The position numbers and the translations under genes are program-made. Shown here in pieces: positions 9,074-18,248 of a stretch of 64,000 bases of DNA. Within the stretch, counting starts at the first letter, position 1, and the number at the start of each line of letters is the position of its first letter. The notes below the pieces were generated by a model. That model made no database searches. It saw nothing but the letters and a program-made list of their open reading frames with translations, and was not told where the DNA came from. Where the stretch lies: assembly GCA_963722295.1 (NCBI GenBank), contig CAVRLB010000002.1:124001-188000 (forward strand), written 5' to 3'. The DNA comes from Brooklawnia sp032229645. Its GTDB lineage: Bacteria; Actinomycetota; Actinomycetes; Propionibacteriales; Propionibacteriaceae.

Positions 9074-10659
9074 TGGGTCTCCTCCGGCTCAGTGACCAGC
9101 TCGTCCCCGGGTTCGATGACCGAGTCCCCACCGATGTCCTCGCGAGTGAGCAGCCTCAGCTGCTCCACGGTAGGGGCCGGAGTATCGCGTAGCCGCCAGG
9201 CCTGGTGCCCGATCGCCGCCTCCAAGAGGTTGCGGCAATAGCGTCCGTTGCCGAAGGTCTCGTCGCGTATCTGGCGGGACAGGTCGAACTCGAACGCCTC
9301 CAGGGCTTCCTCGCCTAGGTCGTAGTCGGATTTTTCGACCATCTGTTTGAAGATCTTGATCAGTTCGTCATCGGTGTAGTTCGCGAACTGGATCTCGGTG
9401 CGGAAACGACTTGCCAGGCCGGGATTCTCGGCGATGAAGGTGGCCATCGGGGCGGGATATCCGGCGACGATAACGACCAGATCGTCGCGGTTGTCCTCCA
9501 TCTCCTTGACCAGCGTGTTGATCGATTCCTCACCGTACTGGTCGCCCGACAGCGAATAGGCCTCGTCGATGAACAACACGCCACCTAGTGCGGACGCGAC
9601 GACATCCGCTGTCTTGGTGGCGGTCTGCCCCAGATAGCCGGCCACCAGCTCCGAGCGGTCGACCTCGACCAGTTGTCCTTTGCTCAGCAGCCCGACCGCC
9701 TTATAGATGCCTGCGACCAGCCGGGCAACGGTGGTCTTGCCGGTGCCAGGGTTACCGACGAAGACCAGATGCCGGGTGATGGTCGGCACCTTGAGCCCGG
9801 CCTCCGCACGCAGCGCCTGAACGTGCAGCACGGCCGTCTGTCGTCGGATCTCACCCTTGACCTCTCTGAGCCCGATCAGGTCGTCCAGTTCGGAGAGGAG
9901 TTCTTCGATGCTGCGCTCGGGTTCGGCGTGCTCCTCGACGGCAGGTTGGGTGCCTGCCGGCGCGGCGGGGGCCGCAGCCCGGGGATCGGCCTGCGGGACA
10001 GCGGGGATGCCCGTATTCATGGATTCAGACCCGGTCGATGGCTGGAGGACCGGAGAATTACGCAGCTGCTCGATCCGGGCCTGGTTGACGCGCAGCTGTT
10101 CGAGCACCGATTCGAAGGCCTGATTGCCGACCCGAGTGAACTCGTCCATCGCCTGAAGACGATCCTGGGACGTCTGCAGCTTGACCAGCAGATCCGGGTT
10201 CAGCCCACCGCCCTGAGCCGGCAGTGTCAACGCGTCCACCGAATCCAGATGCGCCGAGCCACCGCCCGGCAGTGCCCGCTGCTGCGCGGCCGAGGCGGAG
10301 GCAGCCAACCCGGCGACCTGCGGTGTCGGTTGCCCCAGCAGGCACGCAGCCCCGATCACCGCGGCCAACGCATCCAGATAGTGCTGGGCCTCCGTGACAG
10401 ACGTGTTTCCCAGCTGGCTCATCAGCGGCGTGGGGCCCGCCCGCCAGCGGCGTCCCCTGGAGGCGGCGGCGAAGAACTCCCGAGAGTCGGGTTCGCGTCC
10501 CAGCTCGGCGGCCCAATCGAGATAGGCACCCACCGACGGCTCGCAAACCGCAGCCGCGAGCTGCTCGCCCTCGGCCTGAGCCTGTTCGGGATCGAGGCCC
10601 GCGGTCTCGGCCACCGCCGCCAGCTCATCAAGGGCCGTGCGCAGCGTCTTGCTCGTCAT
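9070..10659 (-). CDS. AAA+ ATPase of the CbbX/EccA type
   Basis: 529 aa. The second of two adjacent ATGs (10659) is chosen because GGAG sits 5 nt before it but only 2 nt before the first. The N-terminal ~240 residues are helical and Ala-rich. The AAA+ domain (~250-500) has GNPGTGKTT (Walker A), GVLFIDEAY (Walker B), an arginine-finger region GLASRFRTEI, and an aromatic pore-type loop GYLGQT. CbbX-class ATPases remodel protein complexes; members also sit in type VII secretion and Ter-type stress neighbourhoods. First gene of the seven-gene operon; substrate unknown. Confidence 0.88.
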   Translation of the reverse strand: MTSKTLRTALDELAAVAETAGLDPEQAQAEGEQLAAAVCEPSVGAYLDWAAELGREPDSREFFAAASRGRRWRAGPTPLMSQLGNTSVTEAQHYLDALAAVIGAACLLGQPTPQVAGLAASASAAQQRALPGGGSAHLDSVDALTLPAQGGGLNPDLLVKLQTSQDRLQAMDEFTRVGNQAFESVLEQLRVNQARIEQLRNSPVLQPSTGSESMNTGIPAVPQADPRAAAPAAPAGTQPAVEEHAEPERSIEELLSELDDLIGLREVKGEIRRQTAVLHVQALRAEAGLKVPTITRHLVFVGNPGTGKTTVARLVAGIYKAVGLLSKGQLVEVDRSELVAGYLGQTATKTADVVASALGGVLFIDEAYSLSGDQYGEESINTLVKEMEDNRDDLVVIVAGYPAPMATFIAENPGLASRFRTEIQFANYTDDELIKIFKQMVEKSDYDLGEEALEAFEFDLSRQIRDETFGNGRYCRNLLEAAIGHQAWRLRDTPAPTVEQLRLLTREDIGGDSVIEPGDELVTEPEETQ

Positions 10660-10753
10660 CATCGCTCCATCGAAGTCTCAGCCTCAGGCCGCTCAAACGC
10701 GTGACCTCGCGGTCCCATTCAACCTAGCAGCACTGGCGCAAGCGGGGCGATGC

Positions 10754-12043
10754 TCAGGCGTTGATCTCCTCGACTGCTCGTTCGACGCTGCCGGCCGGCT
10801 CGGGCGACGAGTCACGCACCGTCTTGGCCACGGCGACCTGCATCCAGAGGGCGCAAATGGCGACCAGGACGAAAATGCAAGCGAAGGTGCTGCTCGGAGA
10901 TCCCGACCAGGCCTTCGTATAAGCGAAGAGCGGCGGAAAGAAGAAGCCGCCCAGTCCGCCGAGCATGCCGACCAGCCCGCCCACCGAGCCCACATTGTCC
11001 GGGAAGTATTCCGGGATATGCTTGAATACTGCTGCTTTCCCGAATCCCATTGCGCAGCCCAGCCAGAAAACCAAGATCACGAACCACACCAGGTGGATCC
11101 GGATGGGCAGCATCAAGATTCCGCTGGTCAGCAGCATCATGGCAAAAGTCAGCTGCATGACCCGGCGAGCACCCGCACGATCGCTCAGCCAGCCTCCCAC
11201 CGGACGCAACAACGACGCCGGAAAGATGAATGTCGCGGTAAGCAGACCTGCGGCAGTCAGATCGACACCAAAGTTGTCGACGTAGTACTTCGGCATCCAC
11301 GACGACAGCGCAACATAGATCCCGAAGACGGCGACGTAGTACAGGCTGAACCGCCAAACCCGCACATTGCTGAGCGGAGCCAGCATCTCGGCGACCGGAC
11401 GCGACGAGCCGGGCGCACGATCGACACGCGGCACGATCAGCCATGTCGCGACGCCGGCGATGACCAACAACACCGCGTAGATGACCGGGATCAGCCGCCA
11501 GCCACCCTGAATACCCAGCAGGTAGGTGCTGCCGGCAGTCGCTGCGATCAGCGGCGGCCCGATGAACTTGGTCACCGACGCGCCCACATTCCCGGCCCCG
11601 AACACTCCCAGAGCCAAGCCCTGCCGGTCCTTACCGAACCACGCGGAATTCCAGGCCGTGCCGACGGAAAATAGATTGCCGGAAAAACCAACCAGAAAGG
11701 CGAGCACCAGCAGCCAATGATAGCTGTGGGTGAAACTCACAAAATACGCCGGAATTGCCGAGGCGAACAGCAAGAAGAGTGTCACCTTGCGACCACCGAT
11801 GCGATCCGTCAAGATGCCCGCGGGTAATCGCCACATCGAGCCATTCAGAACGGCGACCGCCGCGACCCACGACAGCTGCTGATCGCTGATCCCCAGCTCT
11901 TTTTGAATCGGGATTCCGAGGATCCCGAACATCATCCACACCGCGAACATCAGCGTGAATGAGATCGTTGACATGGCCAGCACGCGTCCGGCCCCATCGG
12001 CCGTCTCGCGGGTGGCGCCAACCTCAATAAGATCCTTGCTCAA
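10754..12043 (-). CDS. narK: NarK-type nitrate/nitrite MFS transporter
   Basis: About 429 aa with 12 predicted membrane helices and nitrate-porter signatures such as GNLFSVGTAWNSAWFGKDRQG and GAGNVGASVTKFIGPPL. The start is unsure: ATGs at 12085, 12076 and 12049 are in frame, but only the TTG at 12043 has a well-spaced site (AAGAAGG, 8 nt), and that site plus TTGAGyAAG is kept in the paralogue at 25068-26411. It is a close paralogue of that gene, lacking its 20-residue periplasmic insert. It follows nirD-cbiX by about 85 bp, so it probably serves nitrite/nitrate uptake for assimilation. Confidence 0.9.
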   Translation of the reverse strand: MSKDLIEVGATRETADGAGRVLAMSTISFTLMFAVWMMFGILGIPIQKELGISDQQLSWVAAVAVLNGSMWRLPAGILTDRIGGRKVTLFLLFASAIPAYFVSFTHSYHWLLVLAFLVGFSGNLFSVGTAWNSAWFGKDRQGLALGVFGAGNVGASVTKFIGPPLIAATAGSTYLLGIQGGWRLIPVIYAVLLVIAGVATWLIVPRVDRAPGSSRPVAEMLAPLSNVRVWRFSLYYVAVFGIYVALSSWMPKYYVDNFGVDLTAAGLLTATFIFPASLLRPVGGWLSDRAGARRVMQLTFAMMLLTSGILMLPIRIHLVWFVILVFWLGCAMGFGKAAVFKHIPEYFPDNVGSVGGLVGMLGGLGGFFFPPLFAYTKAWSGSPSSTFACIFVLVAICALWMQVAVAKTVRDSSPEPAGSVERAVEEINA

Positions 12044-12126
12044 CGCCATCGCCTTCTTCCATTTCGAATCGGCCATTGCCAACATCGGCCGGACTGGTCA
12101 CCGGAACTACCCACCGGCTCTTGCCG

Positions 12127-13194
12127 TCAATCAATTGCTGCGGCGAACCTGTCCAGCACGATGTCGACGAGTTCGGGGACACCCGCGTCGGCGGAAAGCA
12201 GCGGGGCAGTCACATAGTCGGCTCCGCTCGAAGCGGCACACGACTGGAAATACCCGGGTGCCAGCAGATAGCTGGCAACGGCCACTCGGGCGCCCGGGGC
12301 AGCCGAGCGAGCGGCGGCGATGGTGTCGGGCAGCCGGGGCCCGGCAGCGGAGATGAACCCGACCGATACCGATTGACCCAACTCGTCCGCCAACATGGCG
12401 GCGGACGAGTGACAGTCGGCGACTGCGGCGGCATCGGTCGAGCCAGCAGCACCCAAGATCACACGATCCTTGCGCGTCCAGCCGGCCTCGTGCAGTCGGC
12501 GGGCGAGCACGGTGGCCAGCCGAGGGTCGGGACCGAGGGTACCCGCGACCGCCGTGCCGAATCCGGCCTGGTTACGCTGTTGGGCGGCCCCGCCGAGGTC
12601 GGCGCGTACGTGGTAGCCCGCGGAGAGCAGCAATGGCAGAATCACCGCGTCGCCCGGGACAGCGGCGAGTGCCGAGCTGACATCGGGCTGCTGCACATCG
12701 GCGAACGCGCTGGACAGCTGCAGGCCCGGAGCGGCCTGCCCGACCGCTGCCACCAGTGCCGCCACGGCGGCCCGGCCTGCCGTGTCAGAGGTGCCGTGCG
12801 AGACAGCGAGGCAGGCGGGTGTCGGGGCAACCCAGACCTCCCCGCCGACGACTCGCACCCGCCACACCGGCAGACGCAACGACGGCGTGGTGAAGCACTG
12901 ACCGGTTTGAAGATCGTAGATGTCTTTGTGCAGCGGAGAGGCGATCGTTGGTCGCACCATCCCGGCCACCGACTTCTCCCCGACCAGCCCCCGCGACATG
13001 ACCATCGATCCGATCTCCGGAGCCTGGTTCGAGGTGGCGAAAACCCGCCCATCCGGGAACCGGAAGAGCGCAATCTGCTCGCCGCCAACGAGAGCCGCCT
13101 CCCCCCACAGCGGCTCGAGTTGCTCGATCGAACATACGAAAGTCCACCTGGTCTCGAGCCCTCGAGACGCTCTCAGCACATCGCTCAACGTCAT
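12127..13194 (-). CDS. nirD: NirD (nitrite reductase small subunit) fused to CbiX/SirB-type sirohydrochlorin chelatase
   Basis: 355 aa, good Shine-Dalgarno (GGGAGTGGAAG). Residues ~15-115 are a NirD-type Rieske fold without Fe-S Cys/His ligands (IALFRFPDGRVFATSN, ASPLHKDIYDLQTGQCF). Residues ~125-350 are a class II chelatase with the two family histidine motifs, VSHGTSD and LLSAGYHVRADL, in a duplicated CbiX-like fold. The fused enzyme would insert iron into sirohydrochlorin, giving the siroheme of NirB, while the NirD part joins the reductase complex. Transcribed divergently from nirB. Cobalt chelation is a possible alternative for the second domain. Confidence 0.88.
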   Translation of the reverse strand: MTLSDVLRASRGLETRWTFVCSIEQLEPLWGEAALVGGEQIALFRFPDGRVFATSNQAPEIGSMVMSRGLVGEKSVAGMVRPTIASPLHKDIYDLQTGQCFTTPSLRLPVWRVRVVGGEVWVAPTPACLAVSHGTSDTAGRAAVAALVAAVGQAAPGLQLSSAFADVQQPDVSSALAAVPGDAVILPLLLSAGYHVRADLGGAAQQRNQAGFGTAVAGTLGPDPRLATVLARRLHEAGWTRKDRVILGAAGSTDAAAVADCHSSAAMLADELGQSVSVGFISAAGPRLPDTIAAARSAAPGARVAVASYLLAPGYFQSCAASSGADYVTAPLLSADAGVPELVDIVLDRFAAAID

Positions 13195-13341
13195 CTTCCA
13201 CTCCCTCTAGGTGATGCTGCGCTCAGACACTAGCCGAGCGCCATCTCCCGAAAGTTAACCGCCGGCGGCAGCCGCGTAACGAAGTCGTCATGACCTCCGC
13301 AGGCCATCGTGAGCCCCTGGATACACGGCTTTTACGGCGAC

Positions 13342-13357
13342 GTAACGGCCGGGAAAA
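13342..13357 (+). promoter_or_regulatory. Possible GlnR half-site upstream of nirB
   Basis: GTAAC-N6-GAAAA, 22 bp before the nirB start, agrees with one a-b unit of the actinobacterial GlnR consensus (GTnAC-N6-GAAAC). A second GTAAC stands at 13276-13280 but without a matching partner. The 185-bp gap 13195-13379 is the shared control region for nirB and the divergent nirD-cbiX. A glnR gene is present at 54944. Confidence 0.4.
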
Positions 13358-13379
13358 GGCCCCAAAGTAGGTTGATCAC

Positions 13380-15947
13380 ATGCCAACCGAATCTCCGCGT
13401 CGCATTCTGATCCTCGGGGCAGGCCCAGCCGCCCACCGGCTCGTCGAGGCGCTGCAGGCCCGGGGTTGCGCCGAGACACCGAACTGGCTGATCACCGTGG
13501 TCGGCGAGGAGACGCACCTTCCTTATGATCGGGTGCAGCTGTCCAAGCGCCTGGGTGGAGCCGTCGACCTGACCCTGGGCGACCGATCGCTGTGGGACAG
13601 CGACCAGGTCACCTTCTTGGGCTCGCGTCGGGCTGTCGCGCTCGACACGCAAACCCGGACGGTGGCCATCGACGACGGCAGCATGCTGGCCTACGACGAA
13701 CTCGTCCTCGCGACCGGTTCGTCGGCAACGGTCCCACCGATCGCAGGCGCTGCGGCCGGGCGCGTCTACCGGACGATCGACGACGTCGACGCACTGGCCG
13801 CCGAGATCCAAGCCTTGCGGACGAAGCTGAGCCGCGAACCGCAGGTCATCGTGGTCGGCGGCGGCCTTCTGGGCCTGGAGGCGGCCGGCGGGGCAACGGG
13901 GCTGGGAGCCCGCGCGACCGTCGTCCATTCGGGGAAGTGGCTGATGAGCAATCAGCTCGATGAAGGAGCCGGGCAGGCGCTGGGGCGGCTCATCTGCGCC
14001 AAGGGCATCTCGCTTGTACTCGGGGTGCGCCCCAGCGCTATCCTGACCGATCCTCAGGGCACTGTCACCGGCGTCGCCCTGGCGGACGGGCGAACACTCG
14101 ATGCCGATGTGGTCGTCTTCTCGATAGGCATCACCGCTCGCGACGAGTTGCCCCGCGAGGCCGGTCTCGAGATGGCCCCCCGCGGAGGCGTGCTGGTCGA
14201 CGACAGCTGCGCAACAAGCGCGCCGCATGTGCGAGCCATCGGCGAGGTCGCGGCATTCGCCGGCAGGCCCGTCGGCTTGGTCGCACCCGCCAACGCGATG
14301 GCCGAGGTTGTCGCCGATCGGCTGCTGGGCGGACTGGCGACCTACCCGGGCCCCGACGAAGCGACCAAACTCAAACTGTCGGGCGTCGACGTGGCAAGTT
14401 TCGGGGACGCCGGAGCCAGCTCGGAAGGTGCCTTGGAGGTCGTCTACTCCGACCCGAGCCGTGGCCTCTATCAGAAGGTCGTCGTGGGGGACGACGCCAA
14501 GACTCTGCTCGGCGGCATCTTCGTGGGCGACGCATCTCCCTACCTCGCTTTGCGTCCGATGCTCGGCCGCGAACTGCCGGGCGAGCCCGGCGCCTACTTG
14601 GCGGCCGCAGGAGCCGAGACACCCGACGCCGGCGAGCTTCCCGATGACGCGCAGGTTTGCTCCTGCAACAACGTGTCGGCAGGCACGCTGCGTCACCACA
14701 TCGCCGAGGGCTGCACCGAGCTGGGGGAGCTGAAGCAGTGCTCGCGCGCCGGAACCCAGTGCGGGTCGTGCCTGCCGTTGGTGAAGAAGATCCTCGATCA
14801 GGAACTCACCAAGGCGGGCGTCACCGTGAGCCACGCATTGTGCGAGCATGTTTCGATGAGCCGGGCGGAGCTGTTCGAATCGGTTCGGGTTCTCGGGCTG
14901 CAGACGATCCGCGAAGTGCAGTCCCGCTTCGTCAAGGGCGGCATCGGCTGCGATATCTGCAAGCCGGTCGTCGCGTCCATCATCGCCACGCAGACCTCGG
15001 GGTACATCCTCGACGAGGGCGCCGGCCCACTCCAGGACACCAACGACCGGGCGCTGGCCAACATGCAGAAGGACGGCACCTACACTGTCGTCCCGCGCAT
15101 ACCGGGCGGCGAGATCACCCCCGGCAAGCTGGTCGTCATCGCTCAGATCGCCCAGGACTTCGGGCTGTACACGAAGATCACCGGCGGCCAGCGCATCGAC
15201 CTGTTCGGGGCTCGCCTGGAGCAGCTCACCGATATCTGGAAGCGTCTCATCGACGCCGGGATGGAGTCGGGCCAGGCCTATGGCAAGAGCCTGCGCACCG
15301 TGAAATCATGCGTCGGATCGTCGTGGTGCCGCTACGGCATACAGGACTCGACCGAGCTGGCCGTCCGGCTCGAGTTGCGATACCGCGGCCTGCGGTCGCC
15401 GCACAAGCTCAAACTCGGGGTGAGCGGCTGCGGACGCGAATGCGCCGAAGCCCGCAGCAAGGACGTCGGGGTAGTCGCCACCGAGAAGGGATGGAATCTG
15501 TACGTCGGCGGCAACGGCGGCTTCCAGCCCGCTCATGCCCAGTTGCTCGTCCAAGATGTCGACACCGAGACGCTGATCCGCTACATCGACCGCTACATGA
15601 TGTACTACATCCGCACGGCCGACAAGCTCCAGCGCACGGCTCGTTGGCAAGAGGAGCTGCCAGGAGGTCTCGACCACGTGCGAGAGGTGGTCTGCGAAGA
15701 CTCGCTGGGCATCGCCGCAGATCTTGAGGCCGCGATGGCTCACCATGTCGAATCCTACGAGGACGAGTGGGCGGCCACACTGGACGATCCCGAACGCCTG
15801 CGACGGTTCCGCTCGTTCGTCAATGCCCCGGAGGCCGCCGATCCCACCGTGTTGCGGGTGCCGGATGGCCGTGGTCAGTCCCGCCCGGCGACCCCCGGCG
15901 AGAGGATCCTCATCGCCAGCTCGACGATCCCGGTTCGCGACGCGTGA
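13380..15947 (+). CDS. nirB: Assimilatory-type nitrite reductase [NAD(P)H], large subunit
   Basis: 855 aa, the family's usual length. Order: FAD/NAD(P)-binding oxidoreductase (ILGAGPAAHRLVEAL near residue 10, VVGGGLLGLEAA near 160), a BFD-like [2Fe-2S] domain (CSCNNVS ... CGSCLP, ~425-465), a second Cys pair (GCDICKP), then the ferredoxin-like and siroheme/[4Fe-4S] sulfite/nitrite reductase domains with SCVGSSWCRYG and GVSGCGRECAEA holding the four cluster cysteines. Reduces nitrite to ammonium in the cytoplasm with NirD. AGG Shine-Dalgarno about 11 nt upstream. Its siroheme can be supplied by hemD downstream and cbiX opposite. Confidence 0.97.
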   Translation: MPTESPRRILILGAGPAAHRLVEALQARGCAETPNWLITVVGEETHLPYDRVQLSKRLGGAVDLTLGDRSLWDSDQVTFLGSRRAVALDTQTRTVAIDDGSMLAYDELVLATGSSATVPPIAGAAAGRVYRTIDDVDALAAEIQALRTKLSREPQVIVVGGGLLGLEAAGGATGLGARATVVHSGKWLMSNQLDEGAGQALGRLICAKGISLVLGVRPSAILTDPQGTVTGVALADGRTLDADVVVFSIGITARDELPREAGLEMAPRGGVLVDDSCATSAPHVRAIGEVAAFAGRPVGLVAPANAMAEVVADRLLGGLATYPGPDEATKLKLSGVDVASFGDAGASSEGALEVVYSDPSRGLYQKVVVGDDAKTLLGGIFVGDASPYLALRPMLGRELPGEPGAYLAAAGAETPDAGELPDDAQVCSCNNVSAGTLRHHIAEGCTELGELKQCSRAGTQCGSCLPLVKKILDQELTKAGVTVSHALCEHVSMSRAELFESVRVLGLQTIREVQSRFVKGGIGCDICKPVVASIIATQTSGYILDEGAGPLQDTNDRALANMQKDGTYTVVPRIPGGEITPGKLVVIAQIAQDFGLYTKITGGQRIDLFGARLEQLTDIWKRLIDAGMESGQAYGKSLRTVKSCVGSSWCRYGIQDSTELAVRLELRYRGLRSPHKLKLGVSGCGRECAEARSKDVGVVATEKGWNLYVGGNGGFQPAHAQLLVQDVDTETLIRYIDRYMMYYIRTADKLQRTARWQEELPGGLDHVREVVCEDSLGIAADLEAAMAHHVESYEDEWAATLDDPERLRRFRSFVNAPEAADPTVLRVPDGRGQSRPATPGERILIASSTIPVRDA

Positions 15948-16016
15948 ACGAACCGGCTGGGGCTCGCGTCGCGAACGGTACACTGCTTGGTCGGATGATC
16001 GCACGAAGGGAAGACG

Positions 16017-17159
16017 ATGACGAGCCTGGACGAATCCGCACATCCCGGCTCCCGGGCTGATCAGCTCGAAGGCTTCCGAATCGGCGTCACCTCCGACCGC
16101 CGTTCCGCCGATCTCATCGCCGCATTCACCCGCCGGGGCGCCGAGGTCGTCCATGCGCCGACCATCAAGATGGTCGTCGTGGAGGACGACCGCCACCTCG
16201 AGGACGAAACCCGCGCCATCATCGCCCAGCGTCCCGTGCTGCTGCTGGTGACGTCGTCGTACGGAGTGCGTCATTGGATCGAGGCCGCTGAGGCAGCCGG
16301 GCTCGGTCCGGCGCTGATCGAGACGCTCGGGCAGTCGCGTCTGCTGGTGAGAGGCCCCAAAGCCAAGGGGGCGATCCACAGCCTGGGGCTGGACGCCGCC
16401 GGCATGAGCGCGAGCGAGACGACCCACGCGCTGGTGGATCTGGCGCTCCGAGACGGAGTGCGCGGGCTCACGGTCGCCGTTCAACTGCACGGGGCCGCCG
16501 ACGTGGCGCAGCTGGAACGCCTGCGCTCGGCCGGAGCCACGGTGCTCACCGTCAGCCCTTACCGCTGGGTTGACAACGATCAGGAGCGAGTGGCGCGACT
16601 GGTGCAGGAGATCATCACCGGCGGTGTCGATGTCGTCACGTTCACCAGCGCCCCCGCCGCTGAGGCCTTGCTGCGCGCTGCCGAACTCACCGGGCATTCG
16701 GACGAGGTGCTCGGCGCATTCCGCGCCCGGAGCCGGTTGCCCGCCGTGGACGCGGCTGCGGTCGGGCCGATAACGGCCCAGCCGTTACTCGACGCGGGGA
16801 TCACACCCCTGGTCCCGGCCCGTTTCCGGATGGGCGCCCTGGTCAAAATCGTTTGCGACCACCTGGAGAACCAGCGCATCGTCGGTATCGACACCGTTGC
16901 CGGCCGCGTCGTCCTGCGTGGCCGTCTGGTGCAAGTCGGCGATGCGCAGGCGTGGTTGTCGCCCACCTCGCTCGCGCTGTTCCGCGCCCTGGTCGATGCA
17001 CAGGGCTCGACCGTCACCCGCGATCGACTCGCGCAGGTGGTTGCCGAACCCCTCAACGGGCACGGTGTCGATGCCGCGATCAGCCGGCTGCGGCAGACAT
17101 TGCCCGATGCCGCACTGGTGACCACCGTGGTCAAGCGCGGGTACCGCCTGGCGGTCTAG
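16017..17159 (+). CDS. hemD: Uroporphyrinogen-III synthase fused to an OmpR-like winged helix
   Basis: 380 aa with a GAAGGGAAG Shine-Dalgarno. Residues ~20-275 form the two-domain HemD fold (GFRIGVTSDRRSADLI, VTSSYGVRHWIEAA, VVTFTSAPAAEALL). A C-terminal ~90 residues are a trans_reg_C winged helix (LSPTSLALFRALV ... VDAAISRLRQTLP ... VVKRGYRLAV). The same fusion is known from mycobacteria (Rv0260c type), also beside nirBD. It would make the tetrapyrrole precursor of siroheme and may regulate the nitrite genes; 69 bp after nirB, so probably in its operon. Confidence 0.92.
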   Translation: MTSLDESAHPGSRADQLEGFRIGVTSDRRSADLIAAFTRRGAEVVHAPTIKMVVVEDDRHLEDETRAIIAQRPVLLLVTSSYGVRHWIEAAEAAGLGPALIETLGQSRLLVRGPKAKGAIHSLGLDAAGMSASETTHALVDLALRDGVRGLTVAVQLHGAADVAQLERLRSAGATVLTVSPYRWVDNDQERVARLVQEIITGGVDVVTFTSAPAAEALLRAAELTGHSDEVLGAFRARSRLPAVDAAAVGPITAQPLLDAGITPLVPARFRMGALVKIVCDHLENQRIVGIDTVAGRVVLRGRLVQVGDAQAWLSPTSLALFRALVDAQGSTVTRDRLAQVVAEPLNGHGVDAAISRLRQTLPDAALVTTVVKRGYRLAV

Positions 17160-17195
17160 CCGGCCTGCGCTACCGCAAGCTGCCCGGCGAGCGCA

Positions 17196-18248
17196 TCAGG
17201 CGAGATGCAGTCCGACCTGGGTGGCCTTGAGCACCGCGAACACTTCGGTTCCCGGTACAAGCCCCAACTCCGCCACCGCGCCCGGGGTCAGTTCGGCGCG
17301 CAGTCGCTGGTCACCGACCAGCAGCAGCACTTCGACGGCCGGCCCGCTGGACGCGACGCCGATGACAGTGCCGCGCAACACGTTGCGGGGGCTGCCGTCC
17401 GGGGGCTTGAGGTAGACGGCGATCGCGTTCGGGGCCACGGTCGCCCTGGCGGGTTGTCCCACGACTAGCCCCGCGTCCCTACCCACCAGCACCTGGTCCC
17501 CGATCGAGAGCGCATCAGTGCGACGGGCAATTCCGTGCACTAGGTTCACCCCGACGAAATCGGCCAGGAACCGAATCGGTGGATTGGCGCAAACCTCGCC
17601 GACCTCGCCGTCAGCCACGATCTGGCCGTGCTCGATCACCACCAGGCGGTCCGCCAGCGTCACGACGTCCAGCAGGTCGTGGGTTACCAGCAACGCGGTC
17701 CTTCCCGCCAGCCGTTCGCGCATCAGCCGCCGCAATTCCGGCGTGACCGACACGTCGAGGGCTGCGAACGGTTCGTCGAGCAGCACTATCTGGGGATCGA
17801 TGGCCAGGGCACGCGCGATCGCTGCACGCTGGGCCTGGCCACCTGACAACGCGGACGGCTGTCGCTGCGCAAGCTCTGCCACGCCGACGGCCTCCAATTC
17901 GGCGCGTGCCCGGCTGCGCGCCTGCGCCTTGGGCACTCCCCGCGAGCGCGGACCGAATGCCACGTTGTCGAGCACACTCAAGTGCGGGAAGAGCAACGAG
18001 CGCTGTTCGATGTAGGAGAAGCGGCGCCGGTGGGCGGGCAGATGCGCTCTCGCCCCACTCAGCAACTCGTCTCCCAGCCAGACCTCACCCGCGTCCGGAC
18101 GCAGAGATCCAGCGACCAGCTGAAGCAACGTCGACTTACCGGCCCCGTTCGGTCCGACGATCGCAACAGTCTGGCCTTGCGAGACACCGATCGCGACGTC
18201 GAAACCGCGGGCCTCGATCCGAGCCTGGATCCGCAGCCACTCAGGCAT
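17196..18248 (-). CDS. modC: Molybdate ABC transporter ATP-binding protein
   Basis: 350 aa. ABC ATPase with GPNGAGKST (Walker A), LSGGQAQRAAIARAL (signature), VLLDEPFAALD (Walker B) and VTHDLLDVV (H-loop); residues ~225-350 are a C-terminal TOBE/Mop region (VSSGPAVEVLLLVGDQRLRAE type) as in ModC. It overlaps modB by 8 bp. Energises uptake of molybdate, needed for NarG. The TOBE part may sense cytoplasmic molybdate. Confidence 0.93.
   Translation of the reverse strand: MPEWLRIQARIEARGFDVAIGVSQGQTVAIVGPNGAGKSTLLQLVAGSLRPDAGEVWLGDELLSGARAHLPAHRRRFSYIEQRSLLFPHLSVLDNVAFGPRSRGVPKAQARSRARAELEAVGVAELAQRQPSALSGGQAQRAAIARALAIDPQIVLLDEPFAALDVSVTPELRRLMRERLAGRTALLVTHDLLDVVTLADRLVVIEHGQIVADGEVGEVCANPPIRFLADFVGVNLVHGIARRTDALSIGDQVLVGRDAGLVVGQPARATVAPNAIAVYLKPPDGSPRNVLRGTVIGVASSGPAVEVLLLVGDQRLRAELTPGAVAELGLVPGTEVFAVLKATQVGLHLA

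Noticed and set aside
13332..14849. 505-codon minus-strand open frame
   Set aside because: Antisense to nirB, whose motifs are unmistakable; no ribosome site or known domain.
17160..17195. Terminator between the convergent hemD and modC
   Set aside because: No stem with T-run on either strand in the 36-bp gap.
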